Positions 25,735 through 34,478 are shown, counted from the stretch's first letter. The stretch is 36,914 bases of DNA from Rhodobacterales bacterium (GCA_009993005.1 JAACUH010000081.1:1-36914), one strand, 5' to 3'. Made by a program: numbers and translations. Notes: a model not told the origin generated them from the sequence alone.

Positions 25735-27005
25735 ATGCCCTGATCGCGCCGCTGTTGCCAAAGGTCAAGAAGCGCGACCAGGGTCCGCTCGAGCGCCGCG
25801 CTGGCGCCGGTCGCGGTCGCGCGGGCGGCGGTCTGCATGCGGGCCAGTGCGGGCGAGGCCGTCAGCGTGGCGACCGCGTTGCCCAGCGCGTCGCCATCGG
25901 CCACCACCTCTGCGCCACCTGCCGCCACCAGGGCGCGATAGGCGGCGGCCGCATGGGGCGTGCGTGGCCCGGCCAGAACGGCGGCACCGGCCAGCGCAGG
26001 CTCCCACGGGTTGTGGCCGCCTTCGGGCCCAAAGGAGCCGCCCAGAAAGACGAGCGGCGCCAGCGCATAGACCAGCCCGGTGTCGCCAATCGTATCCACC
26101 ACCCAGACGGGCGCATCGGGCGCGGGCGTCTCGCGTCGGGACCAGCGCGGCATGTCCGGCAGGACGCCATCGGTCGCTCCGGGCCTGTCGGGGTGGCGAG
26201 GCACCAGGATCAGCAAGAGGTCCGGGTGCAGGCGGCGGGCCGCGGCATGTGCGGCCAGCACCTGCGGCAGGTCGGCGGGATGGGTCGAAACGGCCGCCCA
26301 GCGCCGGCGCGGGCCGAGGCTCTGCGCCAGCCGGGCCAGCACATCGGGGTCAGCGGCCGGGGCTGGCGTCGCGGCCTTCAGATCCCCCGCCGCGATCACG
26401 CGCGCGGGTGGAAGGCCCAAGGCCAGGATCGCGTCGCGCACCGCGCCATCCTGCGTGGTGATCAGGTCGAACCCTGCAAGCAGGGCGGCCTGAGTGCGCG
26501 GCATGCGCCTGCGGCTGCGCGAGGCGCGGGCGTTGACGAGCGCGAGGGGCGTGCGGCGCGCGCGTGTCGTGGCCAGAAGATTTGGCCAGAGGTCCGATTC
26601 GACCATGATCGCGAGGTCAGGCCGCCAACGGTCGAGAAATCGTGCCACATCGCGCGGGGCGTCTGCCGGCAGGAACTGATGCAATGCCGCGGGCAAGAGG
26701 CGCGCGACCGCCTCGCCCCCCGTCGCTGTCGTCGTCGTGACAAGCAGGCGCGCGCCGCAGGTCGTCGCCAGCCGCGCGGCCAGCGGCGCGACGGCGGCGA
26801 CCTCTCCGACGCTTGCCGCATGGACCCAGAGCAGCGCGCCCTGCGGCCGCGGCAGCGTGGCCTGTCCTCGCCGTTCGCCCAGTCGCGCGACGCTTGCGCC
26901 CTGCCGCAGATGCGCGCGCCGCGCGAGTGTCCGCGGGACGACCGGCAACAGCCATGTCAGGCAGTGGTACAGCGGCAAAAGGCCGCCCCGCCTGCCCGAT
27001 GTCAT
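25731..27005 (-). CDS. waaA: 3-deoxy-D-manno-octulosonic acid (Kdo) transferase
   Basis: A 424-residue GT30 enzyme that adds Kdo from CMP-Kdo to lipid A precursors at the inner face of the cytoplasmic membrane. Family marks are [19 protein letters not shown] with the catalytic Glu68, [22 protein letters not shown], and the C-terminal [16 protein letters not shown], the donor-site loop. The N-terminal hydrophobic segment (about 8-25) is the usual membrane anchor. It is preceded by moaA, whose stop overlaps its start as ATGA, and followed by two glycan-modifying genes with the same overlap. The number of Kdo units added cannot be told from sequence. Confidence 0.95.
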   Translation of the reverse strand: MTSGRRGGLLPLYHCLTWLLPVVPRTLARRAHLRQGASVARLGERRGQATLPRPQGALLWVHAASVGEVAAVAPLAARLATTCGARLLVTTTTATGGEAVARLLPAALHQFLPADAPRDVARFLDRWRPDLAIMVESDLWPNLLATTRARRTPLALVNARASRSRRRMPRTQAALLAGFDLITTQDGAVRDAILALGLPPARVIAAGDLKAATPAPAADPDVLARLAQSLGPRRRWAAVSTHPADLPQVLAAHAAARRLHPDLLLILVPRHPDRPGATDGVLPDMPRWSRRETPAPDAPVWVVDTIGDTGLVYALAPLVFLGGSFGPEGGHNPWEPALAGAAVLAGPRTPHAAAAYRALVAAGGAEVVADGDALGNAVATLTASPALARMQTAARATATGASAALERTLVALLDLWQQRRDQGI

Positions 27006-28003
27006 CCGCCCGTATGGCTCATGTGGCGGCTGACCTGCCCGTCGGCGCGCTGGCGCGAATAGTCAAAGTCATGGCCGCGTGGCTTTTGCCCGATGGCCCG
27101 GCGAATGGCCGCATCGAGCAGCGCATCATCCGGGCTGGCGCGCAGCGGCGCGCGCAGGTCGCTGTGACCTTCCTGACCGAGGCAGGTATAGATCTCGCCG
27201 GTGCAGGTGATGCGGACCCGGTTACAGCTTTCGCAGAAATTATGGCTCAGCGGCGTGATGAAGCCGATCCGCGCCCCGGTGTCCGCGACGCGCACATATC
27301 GGGCGGGCCCGCCGGTGCGGTCGGCGAGATCGACCAGCCTGTGCCGTTCCTCGAGCCGGGCGCGCAGGTCGCGCAGCGACCAGTATTGGCCCAGCCGGTC
27401 CTCGTTGCCGATGTCGCCCATCGGCATCACTTCGATAAAGGTGAGGTCCATGCCACGCCCGGCGCACCAGTCGGTGAGCGTGAACAGCTCGTCCTCGTTG
27501 AAATCCTTGAGCGCGACCGCGTTGATCTTGACCGCGAGGCCCGCCGCCTGCGCCGCTTCGATCCCGCGCAGCACCTGCGCGAGGCGGCCCCAGCGGGTGA
27601 TCCGCGCGAATTTCGCCTCGTCCAGCGTGTCGAGCGACACGTTGATCCGCCGGACGCCGGCCGCAAACAGATCGCCCGCGAACCGGTCGAGCTGGCTGCC
27701 ATTGGTGGTCAGGGTCAGCTCCCGCAGCGCGCCGCTGTCCAGATGCCGCGACATCGCGCGAAAGAAGGTCATGATGTCACGCCGCACCAGAGGCTCGCCC
27801 CCGGTGATGCGCAGCTTGTCCACCCCGAGCCGGATGAAGGCGGTGCACAGCCTGTCCAGTTCCTCGAGCGTCAGCAGGTCGCGCTTGGGCAGGAACGTCA
27901 TGTCCTCGGACATGCAGTAGACACAGCGGAAATCGCAGCGGTCAGTGACCGAGACACGCAGGTATCGGACCGTGCGGTCAAAGGGATCGACAAGAGTTGA
28001 CAT
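27002..28003 (-). CDS. moaA: GTP 3',8-cyclase (molybdenum cofactor biosynthesis)
   Basis: A 333-residue radical-SAM enzyme that starts molybdenum cofactor synthesis from GTP. The N-terminal cluster motif is [10 protein letters not shown] (Cys23, Cys27, Cys30), followed by the SAM-binding [13 protein letters not shown]. The C-terminal second cluster is in [20 protein letters not shown]. The chain ends in Gly-Gly (SHTGG), the two residues needed for activity in this family. ATG 28003 is chosen because an earlier in-frame ATG at 28039 adds an unrelated basic stretch. It is the first gene of the moaA-waaA-pyruvyl transferase-GT29 chain; the rest of the moa genes are not in the window. The cofactor is needed by the IorAB-type enzyme. 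Confidence 0.97.
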   Translation of the reverse strand: MSTLVDPFDRTVRYLRVSVTDRCDFRCVYCMSEDMTFLPKRDLLTLEELDRLCTAFIRLGVDKLRITGGEPLVRRDIMTFFRAMSRHLDSGALRELTLTTNGSQLDRFAGDLFAAGVRRINVSLDTLDEAKFARITRWGRLAQVLRGIEAAQAAGLAVKINAVALKDFNEDELFTLTDWCAGRGMDLTFIEVMPMGDIGNEDRLGQYWSLRDLRARLEERHRLVDLADRTGGPARYVRVADTGARIGFITPLSHNFCESCNRVRITCTGEIYTCLGQEGHSDLRAPLRASPDDALLDAAIRRAIGQKPRGHDFDYSRQRADGQVSRHMSHTGG

Positions 28004-28082
28004 GGCGGGCAGGTTAGGCGCGCCCTGCCGGCGGCGCAAGGTGAGTGTTGCGGCGCGGCGGGGGCTGGTCTAGTTTGGGACC

Positions 28083-28577
28083 ATGAAAAAGATGCTGGTT
28101 CTGGGTTTCATTGGGCTGGCCGGCTGTGACGATCCGGCCTTTCAGGAGTTTTTCGGCGCCCCCGCGTCGGGCGTCGCGCCGGCAGAGGCGATCGCCGTCT
28201 CGGCGGTCCCGCCTGAGACGACGATCGTCGCGCCACCGCCACCCCCTTCGGCCCGCACGGTCGAACAGTTCGACACGACGACGCAGGCGGACCGTATCGC
28301 CGCCGTGGCCGCCCCGCCGCCGCCCCGCGAGGCCCGGCTGGGCACCACCATCGCCTCGCTCGGATCGCCGACCGATCCCGGTATCTGGATGCGCACCGGT
28401 CTTGTGAGCGAGGTCACGATGGGCCGGGTCGAATACCCGGCCAATGGCAAATCCGTCACACTGGAACTGCGCCCCTCGGGCGGCCCGGCCGGTGCCGGCA
28501 GCCAGATCAGCCTCGCCGCGATGCGCCTGCTCGAGGTGCCGCTGACCGGCCTGCCGGAGCTTGTGGTGTTCCGCTAG
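28083..28577 (+). CDS. Small uncharacterised lipoprotein
   Basis: A 164-residue predicted lipoprotein. MKKMLVLGFIGLAGC is a short lipoprotein leader with lipobox LAGC, and Cys15 would be the acylated residue. The two residues after it are aspartates, which in E. coli would favour inner-membrane retention; whether that rule holds here is unknown. Residues 40-85 are proline-rich and probably a flexible linker (two runs of four or five prolines). The last 75 residues look like a small beta-rich domain. I do not recognise a characterised family. It is divergent from moaA with a gap of about 80 bases and convergent with the AlkD-like gene, with repeat locus E in between. Confidence 0.7.
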   Translation: MKKMLVLGFIGLAGCDDPAFQEFFGAPASGVAPAEAIAVSAVPPETTIVAPPPPPSARTVEQFDTTTQADRIAAVAAPPPPREARLGTTIASLGSPTDPGIWMRTGLVSEVTMGRVEYPANGKSVTLELRPSGGPAGAGSQISLAAMRLLEVPLTGLPELVVFR

Positions 28578-28589
28578 CGCGGCCTGCTG

Positions 28590-28684
28590 CATCTTTTGGC
28601 CACAAATATCCTCGCCGAAGGCATAAAATCTTTCTGTCGCTCCCCAAAGGTGCCTCCGGCGGGAGTATTTGGGGCGCAAAGAAG
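28590..28684. repeat. Intergenic repeat, locus E (two outward copies)
   Basis: A leftward copy lies at 28590-28622 (its reverse complement reads GCCTTCGGCGAGGATATTT, then GTGGCCAAAAGATG). A rightward copy lies at 28652-28684 (GCCTCCGGCGGGAGTATTT, then GGGGCGCAAAGAAG). The pair sits between two convergent genes, where a bidirectional transcript end would be expected. Confidence 0.85.
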
Positions 28685-28694
28685 CCGGGGCGTC

Positions 28695-29384
28695 TCACTT
28701 TTGGGCGGGCAGGTGGCGCGCGGCCTCTTTGCGGGCAAAGGGCTTCATCTGTCCGCCATGGGCGGCAAGAAAGGCGCGCGCGCGGTCGGGGTCGTGGCGC
28801 GACAGGTCGCGCAGCCACCAGGCCACGGATTTCTGGATGAACCAGTCGGGGTCGGCGACATAGCCCGCCGCCCAGCCCAGCACCCGGTCGCGGATCGCGA
28901 GGTCAAGCGGTTTGGGAAAGTTCAGTTTCGTCCAGGGCAGGGTGATCACAAGCGCCGCGCGGCGGGTCCACATCTGGGGGCTGATGGTCCAGGTCTCGAC
29001 CAGGTCGATCCGCGCGGGGTCGGCCACCAGCCGCTTGCCGCCGGCGCTGCAGACATGGTCGGCGATGGCCCAGCCGTCGAAATCGGGCACCCAGCCGGCG
29101 ATCAGCGTCCAGGCGGCACTGTCATCGGGGCGGATGCGCGACTGGGTGAGCAGCTTGGCCGCCGCGACGCGGGCCTCGTGGATGTTGCTCGCCCAGAGCC
29201 CATCTGACAGCGCGAGCCGTTCCTCGAGCGTCACCTGCGCACGCCACTCGCGCGCCAGCGCGTCAAGCTGCGGCACGCTTATCCCCAGATAGGGGCGCGG
29301 CGCCTTGTGATAGGCGGCCATCCCGGCGGCGCGGGCAGGGTCGGCCAGTGCCGCGAGCGCAGCCAGAGCCGCGGCGGGCGTCAT
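28695..29384 (-). CDS. DNA alkylation repair protein (AlkD-like)
   Basis: A 229-residue all-helical protein of the DNA alkylation repair (HEAT-like) family, whose best-known member AlkD excises bulky alkylpurines. Family-type segments include YLGISVPQLDALAREW, ASNIHEARVAAAKLL, and the central DFDGWAIADHVCS with tryptophans and acidic residues. The C-terminal WFIQKSVAWWLRDLSRHDP and MKPFARKEAARHL follow. Not every member is an active glycosylase, so the catalytic role is inferred. ATG 29384 overlaps the stop of the upstream PNPOx-like gene as ATGA. It is the last gene of the glmU-glmS chain. Confidence 0.87.
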   Translation of the reverse strand: MTPAAALAALAALADPARAAGMAAYHKAPRPYLGISVPQLDALAREWRAQVTLEERLALSDGLWASNIHEARVAAAKLLTQSRIRPDDSAAWTLIAGWVPDFDGWAIADHVCSAGGKRLVADPARIDLVETWTISPQMWTRRAALVITLPWTKLNFPKPLDLAIRDRVLGWAAGYVADPDWFIQKSVAWWLRDLSRHDPDRARAFLAAHGGQMKPFARKEAARHLPAQK

Positions 29385-29929
29385 GGTGCGAGCCCCGTGT
29401 CGAACCCGTCGATGGTGCTGCGGTTGCGTTCTTCCCAATAGCGGGCGATGCCGCCTTCGGTCCTGTCCTTGTCCTCGGCCCAGCGGGTGAGCGTGTCGCG
29501 CGGGCCGGTGTGGTCGTAAAAGGGCACGGCGTAGCCGCAGGACGTCTGCACGATGTCGACCGCCATGTCATAGATCTGCCGCGCGCCGGGGTCGGGGGTG
29601 AATTGCGCATCGAGCGAGGCGAACCCGGCCTCGCCCGCGTGCAGGGTGCGCGCGCTGCCATAGAGCCGCAGGATCAGCGGGCGGGCGTCAAAGCTGCACC
29701 ACATCAGCGTCATGCGGTTCACCAGCCGCAGATGGCCTGCCGTCTCGTTGCCCGACCCGGTGAGGTTGCGCCAGATGACCCGGTTGGGCCCGAGAACGCG
29801 CAGGCTGTCCATCCCCTTGGGCGAGACGTTGACCTGTCCGGTCGCGGCGGCGGTGCCCACGAAAAAGATGTGCTGTGCGGCGATGAAATCGGCGTGCGCG
29901 GCCTCGATCGCGGGAAATTGTTTCGCCAT
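29381..29929 (-). CDS. Pyridoxamine 5'-phosphate oxidase family protein (flavin-binding split barrel)
   Basis: A 182-residue protein of the PNPOx-like split-barrel fold. FFVGTAAATGQVNVSPKGMD and VIWRNLTGSGNETAGHL are the typical flavin-binding stretches, followed by RMTLMWCSFDARPLILRLYG. Such proteins bind FMN, F420 or haem and range from oxidases to stress proteins; true pyridoxine phosphate oxidase is unlikely because the usual C-terminal signature is missing. ATG 29929 has AGGGAC upstream and starts one base after the GNAT stop. Its own stop overlaps the AlkD-like start. Confidence 0.82.
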   Translation of the reverse strand: MAKQFPAIEAAHADFIAAQHIFFVGTAAATGQVNVSPKGMDSLRVLGPNRVIWRNLTGSGNETAGHLRLVNRMTLMWCSFDARPLILRLYGSARTLHAGEAGFASLDAQFTPDPGARQIYDMAVDIVQTSCGYAVPFYDHTGPRDTLTRWAEDKDRTEGGIARYWEERNRSTIDGFDTGLAP

Positions 29930-29930
29930 G

Positions 29931-30518
29931 TCAGTCCCTTGGTTTTGCCAATTGCCAGTCGAGGTGGCTGCGCACGGTGGGCCACTCGGAGGCCGTGATC
30001 GAATAGACGGCGGTGTCGCGCAGTGTGCCGTCGGGGCTGCGCATATGCGCACGCAGCATCCCGTCGAGTTGCGCGCCCAGCCGTTCGATCGCCCGGCGGC
30101 TCTGGCTGTTGAAGCGGTGGGTGCGGAACTCGACCGCGAGGCAGCCGAGCCGGTCGAAGGCATGGGCGAGCAGCATCCGCTTGGCCTCGGTATTGAGGCC
30201 GCTGCGCTGCACGCGGGTGCTGTACCACGTCGATCCGATCTCGACCCGCGGGCCGGCGGTGTCGATGTTCATGTAGGTGGTCATGCCGACCGGGGTGCCA
30301 TCGGGCAGCAGCACCGCAAAGGGCAGCATCGTGCCGCGCGCGTGCAGCGACAGGCGGCGGTCGATTTCGGCTGTCATGCCCTCGGCGGTGGGGACGGCGG
30401 TGTACCAGAGCTGATGCAGCCCGCCCACGGCTGCGCGCAGACCGGCGGCATGGTCCTGCGAGAGGAGCGCGAGCGTGACATGGCGGCCGGTCAGCGTCAC
30501 GGGGTCGAGCGGGGTCAT
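29931..30518 (-). CDS. GNAT family N-acetyltransferase (RimJ/RimL type)
   Basis: A 195-residue acetyltransferase of the RimJ/RimL-like subgroup. The acetyl-CoA site region is STWYSTRVQRSGLNTEAKRM, followed by the helix LAHAFDRLGCLAVEFRTHR and the conserved FNSQSRRAIERLGAQLDG. The C-terminal DGTLRDTAVYSITASEWP is also typical. The target may be a protein N-terminus, an amino acid or an amino sugar; direct coupling to glmS makes an amino-sugar target worth considering, but this is inference. ATG 30518 overlaps the glmS stop as ATGA. Confidence 0.85.
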   Translation of the reverse strand: MTPLDPVTLTGRHVTLALLSQDHAAGLRAAVGGLHQLWYTAVPTAEGMTAEIDRRLSLHARGTMLPFAVLLPDGTPVGMTTYMNIDTAGPRVEIGSTWYSTRVQRSGLNTEAKRMLLAHAFDRLGCLAVEFRTHRFNSQSRRAIERLGAQLDGMLRAHMRSPDGTLRDTAVYSITASEWPTVRSHLDWQLAKPRD

Positions 30519-32332
30519 TCCACGGTCACCGATTTGGCGAGGTTGCGCGGCTGGTCCACGTCCGTGCCCTTGGCGACGGCCGTGTGATAGGCCAGCAGTT
30601 GCGCGGGGATGGCGTAGAGGATCGGCGCGAGGAAGGGGCTGACGGAGGGCATCACCAGCGTCTCCCACACGCCCTCGCCGGCCTCGGACACGCCCTGCGC
30701 GTCGGTGATCAGCAGCACCTTGCCGCCGCGCGCCATGACCTCCTGCATGTTCGACACGGTCTTGTCAAAGAGCGCGTCGCGCGGGGCCATGACGATCACC
30801 GGCACGACCTTGTCCACCAGCGCGATGGGGCCATGTTTGAGTTCGCCCGATGCATAGGCTTCGGCGTGGATGTAACTGATTTCCTTGAGTTTCAGAGCGC
30901 CTTCGAGTGCGAGGGGATACATCGCGCCGCGCCCCAGAAAGAGGATGTCGCGCGCCTCGGCCAGCTTGCGGGCGAGCGCGGAGCTGCGGGTCTCGATCGC
31001 GAGCGCCGCGTTCATCAGCCCCGGCAGGGCGCGCAGCGCATCCAGATGGGCGGCGCGTGCCGCGTCGTCGATCCGCCCGCGCTGGTGCGCGGCGTGCAGC
31101 ACGAGGATCGCCAGCGTGGCAAGCTGGCAGGTGAAAGCCTTGGTCGAGGCGACACCGATCTCGGCACCGGCATGGATCGGCAAGGCGAGGTCGCTTTCGC
31201 GCGCGATGGAGCTCTCGGGGACGTTGACGACGGCAAGAATGCGCGCGGCCTTGCCCTTGCAATAGCGCAGGGCGGCGAGCGTATCGGCGGTCTCGCCCGA
31301 CTGACTGACGAACACGGCGGTGGTGCCGGGTGTCACTGGCGGCTCGCGGTAGCGGAACTCCGAGGCGACATCGACCTCGACCGGCAGGCCCGCGACCTGT
31401 TCGAACCAGTATTTCGCGACCATGCAGGCATAGAAGGCCGTGCCGCAGGCCACCATGGTCAGCCGTTCGACCTGCGTGAAATCAATGCCTTCGCCGGGCA
31501 GGGTGATCGTGTCGCCAGTCAGGTAATGGCCCAGCGCCTCGGTCAGCACCGTGGGCTGCTGGGCGATCTCCTTGGCCATGAAATGCTTGTAGCCGCCCTT
31601 GTCCACCTGCGCCGCGTCGATCTGGATCACGCGGAGCGGCCGGTTGGCGAGCCTGCCCTGCGCGTCGCGGATCTCGACCGAGGTCCGGGTGATGACGGCC
31701 CAGTCGCCCTCGTCCAGATAGGTGATGCGGTCGGTCATGGGGGCGAGCGCGATGGCGTCCGAGCCCACGAACATCTCGCCATCGCCATGCCCGATGGCCA
31801 GTGGTGAGCCGCGCCGCGCGGCGATCAGCAGGTCCTGTTCGCCCTCGAAGAGAAAGCACAGCGCATAGGCCCCGGTCAGCCGCGCCAGCGTCTGTTCGGC
31901 GGCGTCGCGCGGTGCGAGACCCTGATCGCGGTAATGCTGGGCGAGCAGCGCCACGGTTTCGGTATCGGTGTCGGTCTCGTAGCCGATCCCCTTGGCGGCG
32001 AGGTCGGCGCGCAGTTCGCGGAAATTCTCGATGATCCCGTTATGCACCACCGCGACCCCTCCCGCGCGGTGCGGGTGGGCGTTGCGCAGGCTTGCCGCGC
32101 CGTGGGTGGCCCAGCGGGTGTGCCCGATGCCCGATTTGCCGGCGAGCGGCGCGTGCACCAGAAGGTCCGACAGGTTCACCAGCTTGCCCACGGCGCGGCG
32201 GCGGTCGAGCACGCCGTCATTGACCGTCGCGATGCCCGCGCTGTCATAGCCGCGGTATTCGAGCCTTTTGAGCGCCTCGACCAGCAGGGGCGCCGCCTCG
32301 TGCGCCCCCAGAACACCGACAATCCCGCACAT
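30515..32332 (-). CDS. glmS: Glutamine-fructose-6-phosphate aminotransferase (isomerizing)
   Basis: A 605-residue enzyme making glucosamine-6-phosphate from fructose-6-phosphate and glutamine, the entry to peptidoglycan and LPS amino sugars. The processed N-terminal MCGIVG puts the nucleophile at Cys2. The glutaminase domain has GIGHTRWATHG and VVHNGIIEN. Two SIS domains follow (FVSQSGETADTLAAL; FLGRGAMYPLALEGALKLKE), and the chain ends with DVDQPRNLAKSVTVE, the usual C-terminal tail. The length matches E. coli GlmS (609). The start is three bases after the glmU stop, and the stop overlaps the GNAT start. No glmS ribozyme-like leader can exist here because glmU immediately precedes it. Confidence 0.97.
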   Translation of the reverse strand: MCGIVGVLGAHEAAPLLVEALKRLEYRGYDSAGIATVNDGVLDRRRAVGKLVNLSDLLVHAPLAGKSGIGHTRWATHGAASLRNAHPHRAGGVAVVHNGIIENFRELRADLAAKGIGYETDTDTETVALLAQHYRDQGLAPRDAAEQTLARLTGAYALCFLFEGEQDLLIAARRGSPLAIGHGDGEMFVGSDAIALAPMTDRITYLDEGDWAVITRTSVEIRDAQGRLANRPLRVIQIDAAQVDKGGYKHFMAKEIAQQPTVLTEALGHYLTGDTITLPGEGIDFTQVERLTMVACGTAFYACMVAKYWFEQVAGLPVEVDVASEFRYREPPVTPGTTAVFVSQSGETADTLAALRYCKGKAARILAVVNVPESSIARESDLALPIHAGAEIGVASTKAFTCQLATLAILVLHAAHQRGRIDDAARAAHLDALRALPGLMNAALAIETRSSALARKLAEARDILFLGRGAMYPLALEGALKLKEISYIHAEAYASGELKHGPIALVDKVVPVIVMAPRDALFDKTVSNMQEVMARGGKVLLITDAQGVSEAGEGVWETLVMPSVSPFLAPILYAIPAQLLAYHTAVAKGTDVDQPRNLAKSVTVE

Positions 32333-32335
32333 GGA

Positions 32336-33691
32336 CTAGACCCCTTTACCCTTGGCCGCCTTCACTGCGCGCAGCCTGTCAAAGAATTTCACCGCAAGCC
32401 CGGGCTTGGCCACCTGCGGCGCCCGCGCAATCGCCATGTCGCCCGCGCCCACGTCGCGGGTGATGACCGAGCCGGTCGCGGTCATGGAGTCGTCGCCCAG
32501 CGTGACCGGGGCCACCAGCATGGTGTTGGACCCCACAAACACCCGCGCGCCGATGGTCGTGCGATGCTTGAACACGCCGTCGTAATTGCAGGTGATGGTG
32601 CCCGCGCCGATATTGGTCTTTGCCCCCACATCGGCGTCGCCGATATAGCTCAGGTGGTTGATCTTGGCGCCCTCGGCCACCTGCGCGTTCTTGATCTCGA
32701 CGAAATTGCCGACATGCACATCCTCGGCCAGCTCCGCGCCCGGGCGCAGGCGGGCAAAGGGGCCGACCACGGCGCCGCGTGACACATGGCAGCCTTCGAG
32801 GTGGGAAAAGGCCCGGATCCGCGCGCCCGATTCGACGGTGACGCCGGGGCCAAAGACCACGTTGGGCTCGATGGTGGCATCCCGGCCGATTACCGTGTCA
32901 TGGGCGAAAAACACGCTCTCGGGCGCGGTGAGCGTCACGCCATCCTCGATCGCCTGCGCGCGGGCGCGGGTCTGGAATGCGGCCTCGGCGGCGGCAAGCT
33001 CGGCACGGGTGTTGATGCCCAGCGTCTCGGCCTCGGGGCAGCGCACCACGGTCGCGGTCAGCCCGCGCGCGCGGGCGATGGCGATGATGTCGGTGAGGTA
33101 ATATTCGCCCGCCGCATTGTCGTTCGTCACCGCGCCCAGAAGGTCAAAGAGCGTGGCGCTGTCGGCGCAGACCACGCCGGAATTGCACAGGGTGATGGCG
33201 CGGGTGGCGGCATCGGCATCCTTGAACTCGACGATTTTCTCAAGGCTTGCGCCGTCTGCCACCAGCCGGCCATAGCGCTGCGTCGTGTCGGCCACATCAA
33301 AGCCCAGCACCACGATGTCGCTCGACGCCCGCGCGTCCTGCATCGCGGCGAGCGTCTCGGGGCGGATGAACGGCGTGTCGCCGTAGAGCACCAGCGCATC
33401 GCCGCCCGCCTCCGCCAGCAAGGGCGCGGCCTGCAGCACCGCGTGGCCGGTGCCCTTCTGTTCGGCCTGGATCACGACCTCGCATACGGGGTGCCAGTCC
33501 TGCGCGGCCTTCGTGACGGCTTCGGCCCCCACGCCTGCCACCACCACGATGCGCGACGGCGACAGCGTGACGCCGGCCGACAGCGCATGGACGAGCAGCG
33601 GCGCGGCGCCGATTTCATGCAGCACCTTGGGCCGCTCGGAGTTCATCCGGCTCCCCTGGCCCGCGGCCAGAACGATCAGGTTGACGGTCAT
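32336..33691 (-). CDS. glmU: Bifunctional GlcN-1-P acetyltransferase / UDP-GlcNAc pyrophosphorylase
   Basis: A 451-residue bifunctional enzyme producing UDP-GlcNAc. The uridylyltransferase domain starts NLIVLAAGQGSRMNSERPKV and includes QKGTGHAVLQA, LVLYGDTPFI and GEYYLTDI. From about residue 245 the left-handed beta-helix acetyltransferase shows hexapeptide repeats (VIGRDATIEPNVVFGPGV), then RLRPGAELAEDVHVGNFVEI, the YIGDADVG segment and GAGTITCNYDGVFKH. ATG 33691 is used because the upstream in-frame start at 33727 lies in a 19-bp duplication. It is the first gene of the five-gene chain glmU-glmS-GNAT-PNPOx-AlkD. Confidence 0.97.
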   Translation of the reverse strand: MTVNLIVLAAGQGSRMNSERPKVLHEIGAAPLLVHALSAGVTLSPSRIVVVAGVGAEAVTKAAQDWHPVCEVVIQAEQKGTGHAVLQAAPLLAEAGGDALVLYGDTPFIRPETLAAMQDARASSDIVVLGFDVADTTQRYGRLVADGASLEKIVEFKDADAATRAITLCNSGVVCADSATLFDLLGAVTNDNAAGEYYLTDIIAIARARGLTATVVRCPEAETLGINTRAELAAAEAAFQTRARAQAIEDGVTLTAPESVFFAHDTVIGRDATIEPNVVFGPGVTVESGARIRAFSHLEGCHVSRGAVVGPFARLRPGAELAEDVHVGNFVEIKNAQVAEGAKINHLSYIGDADVGAKTNIGAGTITCNYDGVFKHRTTIGARVFVGSNTMLVAPVTLGDDSMTATGSVITRDVGAGDMAIARAPQVAKPGLAVKFFDRLRAVKAAKGKGV

Positions 33692-33701
33692 GACGCCCCT
33701 T

Positions 33702-33739
33702 GCCCCACAGATTATTGCGCGCCCCACAGATTATTGCGC
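33702..33739. repeat. Perfect 19-bp tandem duplication between glmU and the phosphatase gene
   Basis: GCCCCACAGATTATTGCGC occurs at 33702-33720 and again at 33721-33739 with no gap. It lies in the divergent promoter region only about ten bases before the glmU start. On the minus strand each copy carries AATAAT, so the duplication may double a -10-like box. Confidence 0.9.
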
Positions 33740-33815
33740 GTCTTGTCTCACTGCCCACAGGATATCGCAAGCGGCGGGGTTTCACATCACCTTACGCATC
33801 GTTACAAGGCGGCCC

Positions 33816-34478
33816 ATGCGCACGGTGATCTTTGACCTCGACGGCACGCTGGCCGATACCAGCCGCGACCTGATCGCGGCGGCGAATGTCTGTTTCCGCG
33901 ACCTCGGGCTGGGCGATCTGCTCGACCCTCTGGCTGACGCGGGCACCGCGCTGCGCGGTGCCAAGGCGATGCTGACGCTGGGGTTTTCGCGGGTCGAGGG
34001 CTTTGGCGCAGAGGAGATCGACCGCCAGTATCCGCGCCTTGTGGCCGCCTATGCTGCCGATATCGACCGCCATTCGGTGCTGTATCCCGGCGCGATGGCC
34101 GCGGTCGGGCGGTTGCGCGCGGCGGGTTACGGGGTGGGGATCTGCACGAACAAGCCCGAGGCGCTGGCGCAGAGCCTGCTGACCCGCCTCGGCGTGCGCG
34201 ACAGCTTTGGCGCGCTGGTGGGGGCCGACACGCTGGCGCAACGCAAGCCCGACCCCGCGCCGCTGCGCGAGGCGGTGTGCAGGCTCGGCGGCGACATGGC
34301 GCGGACCTGTCTGGTGGGCGACACCGTCACCGATCACAGCACCGCCCGCGCGGCGGGGGTGCCTTCGGTGCTGGTGACCTTTGGGCCGGGCGGCGGCGAC
34401 ATGGCGGCGCTGGCGCCCGATGCGCTGCTCGATCATTTCGACGATCTGGACCGGGTCGTCGCGGGGCTGGGGCTGTAG
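33816..34478 (+). CDS. HAD-family phosphatase (phosphoglycolate phosphatase-like)
   Basis: A 220-residue HAD hydrolase. Motif I is FDLDGTLADTSRD (the first Asp is the nucleophile), motif II the Thr in CTNKPEALAQ, motif III a Lys in RKPDPAPL, and motif IV GDTVTDHSTA. The C1 cap helical domain lies at about 15-85, as in Gph. Gph removes 2-phosphoglycolate formed by DNA repair or Rubisco oxygenation. ATG 33816 follows AAGGCGG. The gene is divergent from glmU, a neighbourhood often seen in this bacterial family. The substrate is inferred from family, so the symbol gph is withheld. Confidence 0.88.
   Translation: MRTVIFDLDGTLADTSRDLIAAANVCFRDLGLGDLLDPLADAGTALRGAKAMLTLGFSRVEGFGAEEIDRQYPRLVAAYAADIDRHSVLYPGAMAAVGRLRAAGYGVGICTNKPEALAQSLLTRLGVRDSFGALVGADTLAQRKPDPAPLREAVCRLGGDMARTCLVGDTVTDHSTARAAGVPSVLVTFGPGGGDMAALAPDALLDHFDDLDRVVAGLGL

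Noticed and set aside
25755-27062. A 435-codon plus-strand frame opposite waaA
   Set aside because: waaA has all catalytic motifs on the minus strand and the opposite frame is basic, low-complexity text.
30515-32332. glmS ribozyme or riboswitch ahead of glmS
   Set aside because: glmS starts three bases after the glmU stop, so there is no leader to hold one.
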